DNA of 12,254 bases from the NCBI GenBank assembly GCA_035628595.1, contig DASPJN010000211.1:1-12254 (forward strand), in the 5' to 3' direction. The notes under the pieces were generated by a model. That model worked only from the letters and a program-made list of their open reading frames with translations, did no database searches and was not told the DNA's origin. The stretch is from Chryseosolibacter sp035628595. GTDB taxonomy: Bacteria > Bacteroidota > Bacteroidia > Cytophagales > Cyclobacteriaceae. The translations under genes and the position numbers were made by a program. Positions 1 to 8,535 of this stretch are shown here, one piece after another (within the stretch, counting starts at the first letter, position 1; every line of letters starts with the position of its first letter).

Positions 1-651
1 ACACGCGGTCATAATCTTAGTAATACTTCATTTGCAATTAATTTTGGTGCAGCGGCAGGCAGGCCTGGGGAGGCGGTTACGTGCGCATTATTGAGTGATC
101 TTAATAATGCGTCTGTAATTGTTTCCAAGGGAACATTTCAAAGCAATGGCTTTACCATAACTTCAGATGCAACAGGTTTCTTGCGGACTGAAGCTGCGGA
201 TGCCCCTACGCTTGACATATCTAATTCCATTGTGGATGTAGGCGAGCTACGCATTGACGGCAGTTCCATGATTACCGCAGCAAACAGTTCAATAACCATT
301 CGGTATTCGCTTATAGCAGCAAGCCAGGCTTTTAACGATGTGACATTTGATGGCTACGTGTCAATGGGAGCTTCTCAGGGAAACTTTTTCCAGTCACTTA
401 ATGTCACAGGAAACTCCACCGTTGAATTTCCGGCATCATATACTCAAACGATTGGAGCACTTACGGCGAATGGGTCATCAAACACACCGATAACCTTTAT
501 CTCTACCAGCCCAGGCACTTCTTATATGCTTAGCAAAAGTACCGGCACCGTAAACCTGTTTTACGTGAACATGACGGACGCGACGGCAACTGGTGGGGCA
601 ACTTTCAACGCCTACGGTTCTACTGACAATGGAAACAACACGGGTTGGAAT
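1..651 (+). repeat. Beta-rich surface repeat, copy 1 (C-terminal part only)
   Basis: This is the tail of the same protein repeat seen complete at 667-1650 and 2482-3507. The segment TCALLSDLNNASVIVSKGTF (bases 82-141) aligns with VCNVLSDINHAWLYMAQGTF of copy 2. Later landmarks also match: DISNSxxDxG, YTQTIGxLxANGxSxxPI, and a closing GGATFNAYGSTDNGNNTGWNF-like block that all copies share. The alignment runs across the TTG at 91, which is the main evidence that the gene begins upstream of the window. Confidence 0.85.
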
Positions 652-3600
652 TTCGGTACTGCAACATTTTATTGGGTCAGTGATGGTGGTAACTGGAAAG
701 ACGCGGCACACTGGTCTCTTACATCGGGGGGGGCCTCGGCAGGAACAATTCCGGACGGTGCCGACCTTGTACGGTTTGATGCAAACTCGTTTACCGCTCC
801 TGGTCAAATCGTAACCATTTCCGACGACGGAAGTTTGTTTGGAATGGCATGTGGTGGAATGGATTGGCGCGGCGTAACGAATAATCCAACGTTTCGTATA
901 CGGGTCGATTCATCCGACTGGATAGGCAACTCTATTCGCGGCTCGTTATACTTCGATGATAACATGACGATTGATTTTGACAAAGCGGAACTTTACTTCG
1001 AGGGTACTGCTGACTATGATTTCGATTCGCGTAATCACTACCTCGGCATGAATTGTTTTATTTATTTCAATTCGCCGGCTGTCTGTAACGTATTGAGTGA
1101 CATTAACCACGCCTGGTTATACATGGCCCAGGGAACTTTCAACCTGAATGGTTATACCTTCCTCGGACAAAATGATAATTATCCGGCGCTTTGGCTCAGT
1201 GGAACAGCGAATGTCGACATCTCGAACTCGATGCTGGACCTCGGAACGATTCAGCTGACGTCGTACAACTCTTTCGTAGATGATAATGCTACTATCGTTC
1301 TTCGTGAAGAATTTAGATCGGCAAATGCTGATTTGAACTATATCCAAATCGCTGATACTGTTTTTTCTGGAACGGGCGGCGACAACATGATCCAGAACCT
1401 TGTACTAGTACCTGGCAGTGTATTTCGTTTCCGAAGCGGATATACACAAACGATCGGAAACCTGATTGCCAATGGCACGTCCGGAAATCCCATAGCGCTC
1501 GCAGCTTCCGCCGATAGTTCAGCAACGATAAGCTCAACGAATAATATTGATGTGCATTATGCAACAATTTCCGATATCACAGCCACGGGTGGTGGCCAAT
1601 TTAAAGCCTTCAATTCCATTGATGGCGGTAATAACAGCGGCTGGACATTTGTGTCGAATCAAGGTGACTCGCTTGCCTTGGTTGCACTTTACAACTCTAC
1701 AATAGGAACGAACTGGACGAATAAGACCAACTGGCTAACCGGTCCGCTGAATACCTGGCATGGTGTTACAACAAATGGCGATCGTGTAACACAGCTAAAC
1801 CTTTCAGGCAATAACCTGCGGGGAATGCTGCCTGGCGAGATTGTCAATCTAACAGGTTTGACCTTACTCGATCTGAACAGCAACCTTATCGGTGGCGAAA
1901 TTCCTGCTACTATTGGAAATCTGAGCAATCTGCTTGTTCTGAATTTGGGTGCAAACAGATTCACTGGCTCGATACCTTCTTCAATTGGAGATATCCTAAA
2001 TCTCGATCAACTGATGTTATTCGGTAATAGCCTGCAGGGTGCCGTTCCATCGACGATCAATAACCTGATGTACCTTGTTCACCTGAACATTTCGCAAAAC
2101 CAGTTAACAGATCTTCCAGCATTGTCGGGATTATCTTCAATCGCATACTGTGATATTAGTTATAACAGTTTCACATTTGAGGATCTGGAGCCGAACGTGA
2201 GTCTTTCAGGTGTTATCCTGGATCCGCAAAATCCTTTTTCAATTCCGCAGTTTGTCAATGCCAATGGCGGGCCGTTAGACCTGTCGTTCGCAGTCGGCGG
2301 ATCAGCCAACTCGTATCAGTGGCTCAAAAATGATATTGCGATCGGCGGAGAAATCAGCGATGCATACAATCGCGCAACCACCTCAAGTGCTGATGAAGGA
2401 GTCTACCGACTTCAGGTTTCAAACTCAATTACCGGAACCATGATCGAAAGTGGAGACATCAACGTAGGGTTCCTTGAAAGCTTTTACTGGATCGGAAACG
2501 GCGGTAACTGGAATGATCCAAACCATTGGTCAACAACTTCAGGCGGCACGTCTGCTGGCGTAATTCCCTCGTTTGAGGACAACGTGACTTTCGATGCAAA
2601 CTCGTTCACGCTCCCTGACCAGGTTGTGAATGTTCCGGATTCAGGTGACGCGAAAGGTGTTGTTTTCCGCACGATGGATTGGCGCGGAGTTACCAACAAT
2701 CCAACGTTCAGGGTACGCGCAGAGACATCACCGTGGCTTGCGAGTAGTGTTTCGGGTTCGATCTACCTTGATGAAAACATGATCGTCGACTTCCATCACG
2801 CTGAATTTGAAATGACGCCGGAAATCGATTATGACCTTGATTTAAAGAATCATTACCTGGGAGAAGATTGCTGGCTTGCATTCAACTACGGCGGCATCAG
2901 ACCGGGCGGACTTGGTTCTAATGTGAATGCGAATGTTTTAAGTAGAATTAACCACGCTTTCGTATACGTGTTTACAGGATCGCTGGTCACAAACGGAAAC
3001 GAAATATTTGTTCAGCCTTCAGGATATTTCTGGCTGAACAGCGCTGTCGGCCGGCCTGTTCATCTAAATATGACAAACAGCACAGTTGGTGGCGGAGCCT
3101 TTACAATGCTTGCTAACAGTACCATCACTGACGACAATGGAACGATCACCGTAAATGGTAATTATAACGTACAGGCTACGGGTATAGACTTTAATAACGT
3201 CATGCTTAGTTCCTCTGCGTTTATCAGAAATGGAAATACCTACCAGCAACTGACCGTTGCACCAGGAACTACCCTGACCCTTCAGGATAGCTCAACAACA
3301 GTTATCAACGCACTAAATGCAAACGGAACCGCATCGCTTCCAATTACGATCCAGACACAAACACCTGGCGCGCCTTCGACGATTTCAAAGGCGTCCGGCG
3401 AAATCAATGTAACGTATGCACATATCCGCGACAACATCGCAACAGGCGGTGCTGAATTCAATGCAATCAATTCGTTCGACAACGGTAACAATGCAGGTTG
3501 GAATTTCATTTCTCCAGCCGTTTTGGAAGCAGATTCTCTTGCTCTCATTGACCTTTATAATGCAACAGCAGGCGCCTCATGGACTAATCAGGGAGGATGG

Positions 3601-6600
3601 CTCCAGCCTGGCAATCCTGTTTACCAATGGCATGGCGTAACGGTTGAAAATGGCCGTGTGTCTCAATTGATGTTAACCGGAAATAACCTAATTGGTGCTG
3701 TTCCCGCGTCAATCGGACAACTTGATGCATTGACACATCTTGATTTGGGTGGTAACCAACTAACGGGTGCGCTACCCGTCGAGCTTTTTAATCTCACGAA
3801 TCTTCATACTCTCGGGTTTGCAGGAAACGGTCAGTTGACCGGGGCAATTCCTGTAGAACTCGGCAATCTTGTAAACCTTCGGAGACTGTGGCTTGATGGT
3901 AACAATTTTACAGGAGAATTTCCCTCAACAATCGGAAACCTCACGCAACTGACAGATTTCTTTATTCAGCGTAACAACTTTAGCGGTGCGTTCCCTGAAT
4001 CTTTTGGAACGTTAACCAATCTTCAATACTTCGCTATTGAGTTCAATAATTTCACATCCTTCCCAGACATCTCTTCGATGTCCCTTGGATTTGGAAACAT
4101 TGCGGAGAATTATCTGAATTTCAATAGCCTGGTTCCGAACAACGATGTGGCTAATCTTACTATGTTTCCTCAGAAAAATTTCCCTGGCGGAGATGTGGAA
4201 TTGTTAACCGGTGAAACGCTGACCCTAACATTCGACGCAGGAACAGGCGCTGTTTATCAGTGGCGAACTTTCCTTAATGATATCAGTGGTGCTACAGGCT
4301 CCTCACTCGTGATAGAGAACGTAACCTCAGCAGATGGCGATCGTTACTCGACCCAGGCAACGCATCCTGAAATCGCGGGTAGTCTGTTTAGTGGAAACTT
4401 CGAGGTGCGTATTATCAGCCCCGAGGCGTTCAACGAATCAGGATACACGTATCTGGATAAACTTGGTGCATCCGCCCTCGGCATTGAAGACTTCGATGCT
4501 GCGAAACTTGCGGTCGCCGGCAATGGTAACCTTTTCGTGCGTGACAACTTCACAAGCGACGTTTTTCACCTGGATAATACAGGCACAGTCTTAAATTCTT
4601 TTCCAATTGACTGGACTGTTTCAGCAAGTGATTTCGAGGCAGACAGCACCGGGTCGCTTTTCGTCTCGGATGAGATCAATTCAAAAGTTGTAAAGTTTAG
4701 CGATGCAGGCACAGTGTTGTTCAACATCCCTGTTCCGAGCGCGTGGGGAATTGCGATTGACGGCTCCCAAAATTTGCTCACTATTGGCAGATTTGATCAC
4801 AACATTCAAAAGTACGATGGAACAACAGGAGCATTCATTGAAACTATTGCTTTGACGGGCCAGCCCGAAACTGATCTCTACATTGACCTTGAAGTTGATG
4901 AAAACGGATATTTCTATGCAATCATTCCTACGTACGCTCGCATTGATAAATTCAATCCAGATGGAACATACGCCAGTTCATTGGATCTCGCGGCTCTTGC
5001 TGGCGTATCATCGAACTGGCCGGGAATGGAGTTCACAGTAAGCGGAAGCGGAAGAATTTTCTTTCAGGAATTCAATGGCCGAATTCATTACATCGATAAC
5101 GTCGGTGTGTATCAGGGGCTTTTCGGTGACGGAGTGGCTGATCGTGCAAACGGAATCAAAGCCGCACCAAATGGTCTTTATGTATCTGACTGGATAAATG
5201 GTTTGATGCTATTTGATGAGACTGAAACTGTAATCGACACTCTTGGACCAATAAGAAATCAACCCGGAGCATTTAATTTTGTCTCAGACATCTCGCGCGA
5301 TAAACATGGTGATCGTTACGTTTCTGATTACCACAACGGTCGCGTGCAGAAATTCGGTGCAGACAGAACTTTGAAATTAATTATTGGAACAAAAGGCGCA
5401 GGTACGGACCAATTACTTGCTGCAACCAATATTGCACTGGATGAAGATGGAAACATCTTTGTTTCAGACGACATTTCTCATCGTATTCAAAAGTACGATG
5501 CTGCCGGGACGCACCTGCAAACGATCGGATCACAAGGAACCGGCGACGGGCAATTTAATCAACCTCGCGGCATCGCAATCTCAAAAACAGGATATCTGTA
5601 CGTTGTTGACGCGGGGAATAACCGGATCCAGAAATTTACAACGGGTGGTGTACACGTTTTGAGTTTCGGTGAGGGTGGAACTGGTGTAGGACAATTGTCA
5701 GGCCCGGGCGATATCGCTGTCGAAAATGACGGGTCGATCATCGTCGCCAATAACGATCCGAATAATGTTGCCGCGCGCGTAATAAGATTTAATGAAAACG
5801 GCGTATTCCAGAATGAAGCTTATTGGGCATTTCCGTGGATCGACAACCTGGCAACTGACGATCTTGGTAATATCTATTTCACAAGTTTTGACAAAGCGCA
5901 CAAGGCAGATAAAAATCTAAATCTGCTCATGGCTATCGGTAGTTTCGGAAAAGCTGACGGTGAAATGGTATCGGCGGGAGCAATCTCGCCAAACCCCGCA
6001 GGTGATACCGTTTGGGTATCGTCGTACCTCAACAGGATTTCTGTTTTCTACAGCAACTTCGGCTACCCGACTGCCGCGGACTCCACAGCGCTTGTGGACC
6101 TGTACAACGCGACAAATGGTGCTGGCTGGGTTAACAATACAAACTGGCTAACTGGACCTGTGAATACATGGTACGGCATTTCTGTCACCGCAGGAAAAAT
6201 TACAGCGATCGCTTTACCTGACAATAACCTGATGGGTGAAATTCCGGCTTCAATCGGAACGTTAAACGAGCTGGGCTCTATGGATTTAAGAGGCAACAGT
6301 TTAACTGGAACAGTTCCGGCATCAGTGTCAAACCTTGGTGCACTGCAAAAGCTGAACCTCAGCGGCAACGCCCTGGAGGGTGAGATCAACTTCCTTCCAG
6401 TTCAGGTTGAATATCTTTCCTTACGTGATAATCAGTTCACTGGTTTGCCGACCGCCCCAGCGTTTCTGAAAAATGCAGACGTATCGGAAAACGACCTGAC
6501 AGCAATTCCGAATTTCGCGAACTCCCTCGTAGACACACTAAATGTTTCCGACAACAACCTTGAATTCGACGATCTTGAACCGAACGTCTCCATCCCTGCC

Positions 6601-8418
6601 TTCTCATATATTCCGCAGGACAGCGTTGGTGAAAAATCGTTTATCCTTCGAGAACTCGGAACAAGCGTAACCATCGAATCAAATTTTGGTGGAACAGCAA
6701 ATCAATACGTATGGAACAAGAATGGAACATCCATGAGCGTTACGTCACAAGATCTGTCTTTGACAAACCTCACGATCGAAGACGATGCCTTCTACAATGT
6801 GGAACTCACAAACACAACTCTTCCGGGGTTGACTTTGAAAGCGTTTGCTACTGAATTGAGAATCTCATCATTGGTAAGAGATTCACTCGCCTTAGTCGCG
6901 CTTTATAATTCAACGAACGGAACTTCATGGACAGACAGAACAGGTTGGTTGGAAGAGGATCAGCGTCTGGCGGACTGGGTGGGCGTTACCATCACAAGCA
7001 GTCGTGTTACAAGCCTTGACTTGTCTGCAAATAACCTGTCAGGCAACGTCGCGCCCTCCATTGTTGACATGCAGAGCCTGACAACAATCGATCTCGCTGA
7101 CAACAACCTTACCTCGTTGCCGAACCTGTCCTTAATTAGTTCTTTGACATCGTTAAACGTTGCAAACAACAACCTTGACTTTGCTTCGTTGATTCCAAAC
7201 GTTACTGTAAGCGGCATCATTTATTCGCCGCAGGCCGAGCTAGGAACTGAAACAACTACGGAGATTCCTGTGACTTCGACGCATAAGGTGAAAGTATTGA
7301 CGAAAGGCGATGGAAACGTTTACCAGTGGAGAAGAAACGGGTTAAATGTAAGCGGGGCAACGGATTCAACATATACCATTGAATCGATCAACCGAAGCAA
7401 TATGGGTACGTACGTGGCGCGGGTTACTAATCCTGCGGTAGCTAATCTCACTTTAGAGACAGCACCACAGCATGTACTGGCAACAGCAAGCATTGCTGGT
7501 AGTTTTATGATGGACGAAGAGACTCCTGTAGAAGCAGGAACGCTTACTCTTCTCAAAATTACAGATTCAAAATACGATACCACTGCATTAATCGAACCGT
7601 CGGTTGACGGAAGTTACACCTTCGGAAACGTTGTACTGGCTGATTACAAAATCGTAGGTTTTGCTGACACGAACGTCTACGTGAATGCACTTCCGACATA
7701 CTATGCCAACACGATCTACTGGGAGCAGGCCGATACACTGGTACTCGAAAGCGATACCACTAATCTGGCCATCGTGTCACAGGAAGAGCCTGTTCCTTCT
7801 ACCGGCAACGGCTTAATTACTGGTGTTCTCGAAGAGCCAGAAGGTGAAGATGGCGGCAGGACAAAAGCAAACAAGCGAGTCGGAAAAGCAGGTGTGGCGG
7901 CTCGACGCGTTGAAGGCGGCGGACGAGACAAAGAAGTTGATCCGGACCTGATTTCGTATGTATTTACAAATGACAACGGTGAGTTTGAATTACCAAACCT
8001 TCCGGCAGGTACATATAGCTTAAACATCCAATACCCGGGTTATCCGATGGATGAAACGTCGGATGTTGAAATCACAATTGACGATGCGCTGCTTTCACAA
8101 GTGGATGTGCGCGCAGTTGTAGAAGAAGGCAAGATCAGTGTGAAGAAGATCAACATCACTAACATCTATGAGACCGTTAACTATAAGGTTGATATCTACC
8201 CGAATCCGGCTGTCGACTATGTAAAAGTCACTTTTGCAAAAGAGTCCAAAGCGCGGGCGATCAGGGTTAATGACATGCAAGGCAACATAGTCGTTAACAA
8301 GCCTGCAAACAACAAAGAAAACACCGTGGATTTCCAAACGCTGGCAAAAGGTGTTTATCTCATGACAATCGAAGACCGGGGCACGAAAGTAAGGACTGTA
8401 AAAGTCGTAATCGAATAG
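1..8418 (+). CDS. Giant mosaic T9SS-exported surface protein (LRR, Ig-like, NHL, sorting domain), 5' partial
   Basis: The reading frame is open from base 1 to a TAG at 8416-8418, giving 2805 visible residues. The TTG at 91 is not a credible start, because residues on both sides of it align with an internal repeat. Domain order in visible residue numbers: partial beta-rich repeat 1-217, full copy 223-550, LRR 556-742, Ig-like 747-825, third beta-rich copy 828-1169, LRR 1178-1395, Ig-like 1400-1473, NHL propeller 1474-2020, LRR 2027-2205, Ig-like 2208-2290, LRR 2294-2415, Ig-like 2417-2496, two prealbumin/Cna_B-like domains 2497-2595 and 2603-2705, and a T9SS sorting domain 2727-2805 with YPNP. 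Such proteins cross the outer membrane by T9SS and are attached to or released from the surface. LRR, Ig and NHL domains bind proteins or glycans, so adhesion or matrix binding is inferred. No catalytic domain is recognised. Product type is confident, the ligand unknown. Confidence 0.93.
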   Translation, partial: TRGHNLSNTSFAINFGAAAGRPGEAVTCALLSDLNNASVIVSKGTFQSNGFTITSDATGFLRTEAADAPTLDISNSIVDVGELRIDGSSMITAANSSITIRYSLIAASQAFNDVTFDGYVSMGASQGNFFQSLNVTGNSTVEFPASYTQTIGALTANGSSNTPITFISTSPGTSYMLSKSTGTVNLFYVNMTDATATGGATFNAYGSTDNGNNTGWNFGTATFYWVSDGGNWKDAAHWSLTSGGASAGTIPDGADLVRFDANSFTAPGQIVTISDDGSLFGMACGGMDWRGVTNNPTFRIRVDSSDWIGNSIRGSLYFDDNMTIDFDKAELYFEGTADYDFDSRNHYLGMNCFIYFNSPAVCNVLSDINHAWLYMAQGTFNLNGYTFLGQNDNYPALWLSGTANVDISNSMLDLGTIQLTSYNSFVDDNATIVLREEFRSANADLNYIQIADTVFSGTGGDNMIQNLVLVPGSVFRFRSGYTQTIGNLIANGTSGNPIALAASADSSATISSTNNIDVHYATISDITATGGGQFKAFNSIDGGNNSGWTFVSNQGDSLALVALYNSTIGTNWTNKTNWLTGPLNTWHGVTTNGDRVTQLNLSGNNLRGMLPGEIVNLTGLTLLDLNSNLIGGEIPATIGNLSNLLVLNLGANRFTGSIPSSIGDILNLDQLMLFGNSLQGAVPSTINNLMYLVHLNISQNQLTDLPALSGLSSIAYCDISYNSFTFEDLEPNVSLSGVILDPQNPFSIPQFVNANGGPLDLSFAVGGSANSYQWLKNDIAIGGEISDAYNRATTSSADEGVYRLQVSNSITGTMIESGDINVGFLESFYWIGNGGNWNDPNHWSTTSGGTSAGVIPSFEDNVTFDANSFTLPDQVVNVPDSGDAKGVVFRTMDWRGVTNNPTFRVRAETSPWLASSVSGSIYLDENMIVDFHHAEFEMTPEIDYDLDLKNHYLGEDCWLAFNYGGIRPGGLGSNVNANVLSRINHAFVYVFTGSLVTNGNEIFVQPSGYFWLNSAVGRPVHLNMTNSTVGGGAFTMLANSTITDDNGTITVNGNYNVQATGIDFNNVMLSSSAFIRNGNTYQQLTVAPGTTLTLQDSSTTVINALNANGTASLPITIQTQTPGAPSTISKASGEINVTYAHIRDNIATGGAEFNAINSFDNGNNAGWNFISPAVLEADSLALIDLYNATAGASWTNQGGWLQPGNPVYQWHGVTVENGRVSQLMLTGNNLIGAVPASIGQLDALTHLDLGGNQLTGALPVELFNLTNLHTLGFAGNGQLTGAIPVELGNLVNLRRLWLDGNNFTGEFPSTIGNLTQLTDFFIQRNNFSGAFPESFGTLTNLQYFAIEFNNFTSFPDISSMSLGFGNIAENYLNFNSLVPNNDVANLTMFPQKNFPGGDVELLTGETLTLTFDAGTGAVYQWRTFLNDISGATGSSLVIENVTSADGDRYSTQATHPEIAGSLFSGNFEVRIISPEAFNESGYTYLDKLGASALGIEDFDAAKLAVAGNGNLFVRDNFTSDVFHLDNTGTVLNSFPIDWTVSASDFEADSTGSLFVSDEINSKVVKFSDAGTVLFNIPVPSAWGIAIDGSQNLLTIGRFDHNIQKYDGTTGAFIETIALTGQPETDLYIDLEVDENGYFYAIIPTYARIDKFNPDGTYASSLDLAALAGVSSNWPGMEFTVSGSGRIFFQEFNGRIHYIDNVGVYQGLFGDGVADRANGIKAAPNGLYVSDWINGLMLFDETETVIDTLGPIRNQPGAFNFVSDISRDKHGDRYVSDYHNGRVQKFGADRTLKLIIGTKGAGTDQLLAATNIALDEDGNIFVSDDISHRIQKYDAAGTHLQTIGSQGTGDGQFNQPRGIAISKTGYLYVVDAGNNRIQKFTTGGVHVLSFGEGGTGVGQLSGPGDIAVENDGSIIVANNDPNNVAARVIRFNENGVFQNEAYWAFPWIDNLATDDLGNIYFTSFDKAHKADKNLNLLMAIGSFGKADGEMVSAGAISPNPAGDTVWVSSYLNRISVFYSNFGYPTAADSTALVDLYNATNGAGWVNNTNWLTGPVNTWYGISVTAGKITAIALPDNNLMGEIPASIGTLNELGSMDLRGNSLTGTVPASVSNLGALQKLNLSGNALEGEINFLPVQVEYLSLRDNQFTGLPTAPAFLKNADVSENDLTAIPNFANSLVDTLNVSDNNLEFDDLEPNVSIPAFSYIPQDSVGEKSFILRELGTSVTIESNFGGTANQYVWNKNGTSMSVTSQDLSLTNLTIEDDAFYNVELTNTTLPGLTLKAFATELRISSLVRDSLALVALYNSTNGTSWTDRTGWLEEDQRLADWVGVTITSSRVTSLDLSANNLSGNVAPSIVDMQSLTTIDLADNNLTSLPNLSLISSLTSLNVANNNLDFASLIPNVTVSGIIYSPQAELGTETTTEIPVTSTHKVKVLTKGDGNVYQWRRNGLNVSGATDSTYTIESINRSNMGTYVARVTNPAVANLTLETAPQHVLATASIAGSFMMDEETPVEAGTLTLLKITDSKYDTTALIEPSVDGSYTFGNVVLADYKIVGFADTNVYVNALPTYYANTIYWEQADTLVLESDTTNLAIVSQEEPVPSTGNGLITGVLEEPEGEDGGRTKANKRVGKAGVAARRVEGGGRDKEVDPDLISYVFTNDNGEFELPNLPAGTYSLNIQYPGYPMDETSDVEITIDDALLSQVDVRAVVEEGKISVKKINITNIYETVNYKVDIYPNPAVDYVKVTFAKESKARAIRVNDMQGNIVVNKPANNKENTVDFQTLAKGVYLMTIEDRGTKVRTVKVVIE
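667..1650 (+). repeat. Beta-rich surface repeat, copy 2 (complete, 328 residues)
   Basis: The copy opens with FYWVSDGGNWKDAAHWS and continues through FDANSFT, the signature MDWRGVTNNPTFRIR (bases 859-903), the block RNHYLG, the block LSDINHA, and a closing IDGGNNSGWTF. Similar openings of the FYWxGGxGNWxDxxHWS type are frequent in long exported Bacteroidota proteins. I know of no assigned function. The composition, rich in N, T, S and G with alternating hydrophobic residues, suggests a beta-solenoid, which is inference. Confidence 0.85.
726..733 (+). repeat. G8 homopolymer tract inside the giant gene
   Basis: Eight consecutive G bases encode Gly-Gly in beta-rich repeat copy 2. The matching codons in copy 3 (about 2539-2550) are ggc-type and form no tract. 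Loss of one G would shift reading into a frame that stops at 812-814. The tract itself is plain; any switching role is inference. Confidence 0.6.
1666..2475 (+). repeat. LRR-linker-Ig cassette 1
   Basis: The cassette opens with a cap, DSLALVALYNST then TNWLTGPLNTWHGV, resembling the N-terminal cap of plant-type LRR proteins. Four 24-residue LRRs of the form LxLxxNxLxGxIPxxIGNLxx follow, then two shorter ones, then the linker DLEPNVSLSGVILDPQ. An Ig-like domain completes it, with YQWLKN as the core Trp strand and DEGVYRLQVSN as the F strand. The Ig domain lacks the usual disulfide cysteines. Confidence 0.85.
2482..3507 (+). repeat. Beta-rich surface repeat, copy 3 (complete, 342 residues)
   Basis: The copy opens with FYWIGNGGNWNDPNHWS and shows FDANSFT, MDWRGVTNNPTFRVR (bases from 2674), KNHYLG, LSRINHA and a closing FDNGNNAGWNF. 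Its signature 15 residues differ from copy 2 at one position, while the rest has diverged much more. A perfect 14-base match (859-872 and 2674-2687) lies in the signature. Copy 3 is 14 residues longer than copy 2, mostly from a glycine-rich insert near RPGGLGSNVNAN. Confidence 0.85.
3532..4419 (+). repeat. LRR-linker-Ig cassette 2
   Basis: The cap is DSLALIDLYNATAG followed by a GGWLQPGNPVYQWHGV segment. About seven LRRs follow, most of the plant-like 24-residue form (for example LTHLDLGGNQLTGALPVEL). The linker is FNSLVPNNDVANLTMFPQ. The Ig-like domain shows YQWRTF and DGDRYSTQATH. This is the longest LRR run of the four cassettes, and it is followed directly by the NHL propeller. Confidence 0.85.
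4420..6060 (+). other. NHL-repeat beta-propeller region of the giant protein
   Basis: The segment contains repeated blades of the pattern D-x-x-GN-(I/L)-(F/Y)-V-x-D-x-x-x-x-R-I-Q-K-(F/Y). The clearest are NIFVSDDISHRIQKYDAAG and QPRGIAISKTGYLYVVDAG plus NNRIQKF, each preceded by a GxGxGQ-type loop. Weaker blades precede and follow, and the length could hold more than one six-bladed propeller. NHL propellers act as binding platforms for proteins, peptides or RNA; in an exported protein a protein or glycan ligand is more likely. It sits between cassettes 2 and 3. Confidence 0.82.
6079..6870 (+). repeat. LRR-linker-Ig cassette 3
   Basis: The cap is DSTALVDLYNATNGAGW with TNWLTGPVNTWYGI. Two or three plant-like LRRs (MGEIPASIGTL, LTGTVPASVSNL) are followed by shorter, degenerate ones. 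The linker is FDDLEPNVSIPAFSYIPQ. The Ig-like domain has YVWNKN and DDAFYNVELTN. It is directly abutted by cassette 4. Confidence 0.83.
6880..7488 (+). repeat. LRR-linker-Ig cassette 4 (shortest)
   Basis: The cap is DSLALVALYNSTNGTSW, nearly the same as in cassette 1. Only about three LRRs follow (LDLSANNLSG, IDLADNNLTSLP, LNVANNNLDF). The linker is FASLIPNVTVSGIIYSPQ. The Ig-like domain has YQWRRN and NMGTYVARVTN. The loss of LRR units relative to the other copies, with cap, linker and Ig kept, suggests that these three parts are the conserved frame of the cassette. Confidence 0.83.
8179..8415 (+). other. Type IX secretion C-terminal sorting domain (type A-like)
   Basis: The last 79 residues of the giant protein begin NYKVDIYPNPAVDYVKVTF, continue with a VNDMQGNIV strand pair, and end with LAKGVYLMTIEDRGTKV then a short basic strand. 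YPNP, the (I/V)xDxxG turn and GxYxxxI are the hallmarks of the Por/T9SS type A sorting domain, a small beta-sandwich recognised by the outer-membrane translocon and usually removed after export. Confidence 0.92.
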
Positions 8419-8441
8419 CGCTGATCGAAGCTGACTTAACC

Positions 8442-8484
8442 AGCCCGCCGGAAACCTTGAAAAAGCACTCCGGTGGGCTTTTTT
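8442..8484 (+). terminator. Rho-independent terminator after the giant gene
   Basis: An 11-bp stem (8442-8452 with 8469-8479, including one G-T wobble) closes a 16-base loop and runs into six T bases (8479-8484). It starts 23 bases after the stop codon at 8418, so it ends the upstream transcript and separates it from the TPR-CHAT gene. Confidence 0.88.
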
Positions 8485-8535
8485 AATGCTCTGAATGCAG
8501 TAAAGTGTACCATTAAGATGGTTACTAAACTACAT

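Noticed and set aside
91..93. TTG as the start codon of the giant gene
   Set aside because: The frame is open back to base 1 and the residues on both sides align with an internal repeat, so the gene begins upstream of the window.
859..2687. Direct DNA repeat as a mobile-element or CRISPR signal
   Set aside because: The only perfect match noted is 14 bases and lies in the coding signature of a duplicated protein domain; no terminal inverted repeats, transposase or spacer pattern is present.
6063..6389. 108-residue minus-strand frame opposite LRR cassette 3
   Set aside because: It is antisense to LRR codons; similar frames occur opposite the other cassettes because the LRR sequence repeats, so they are mirror artefacts.
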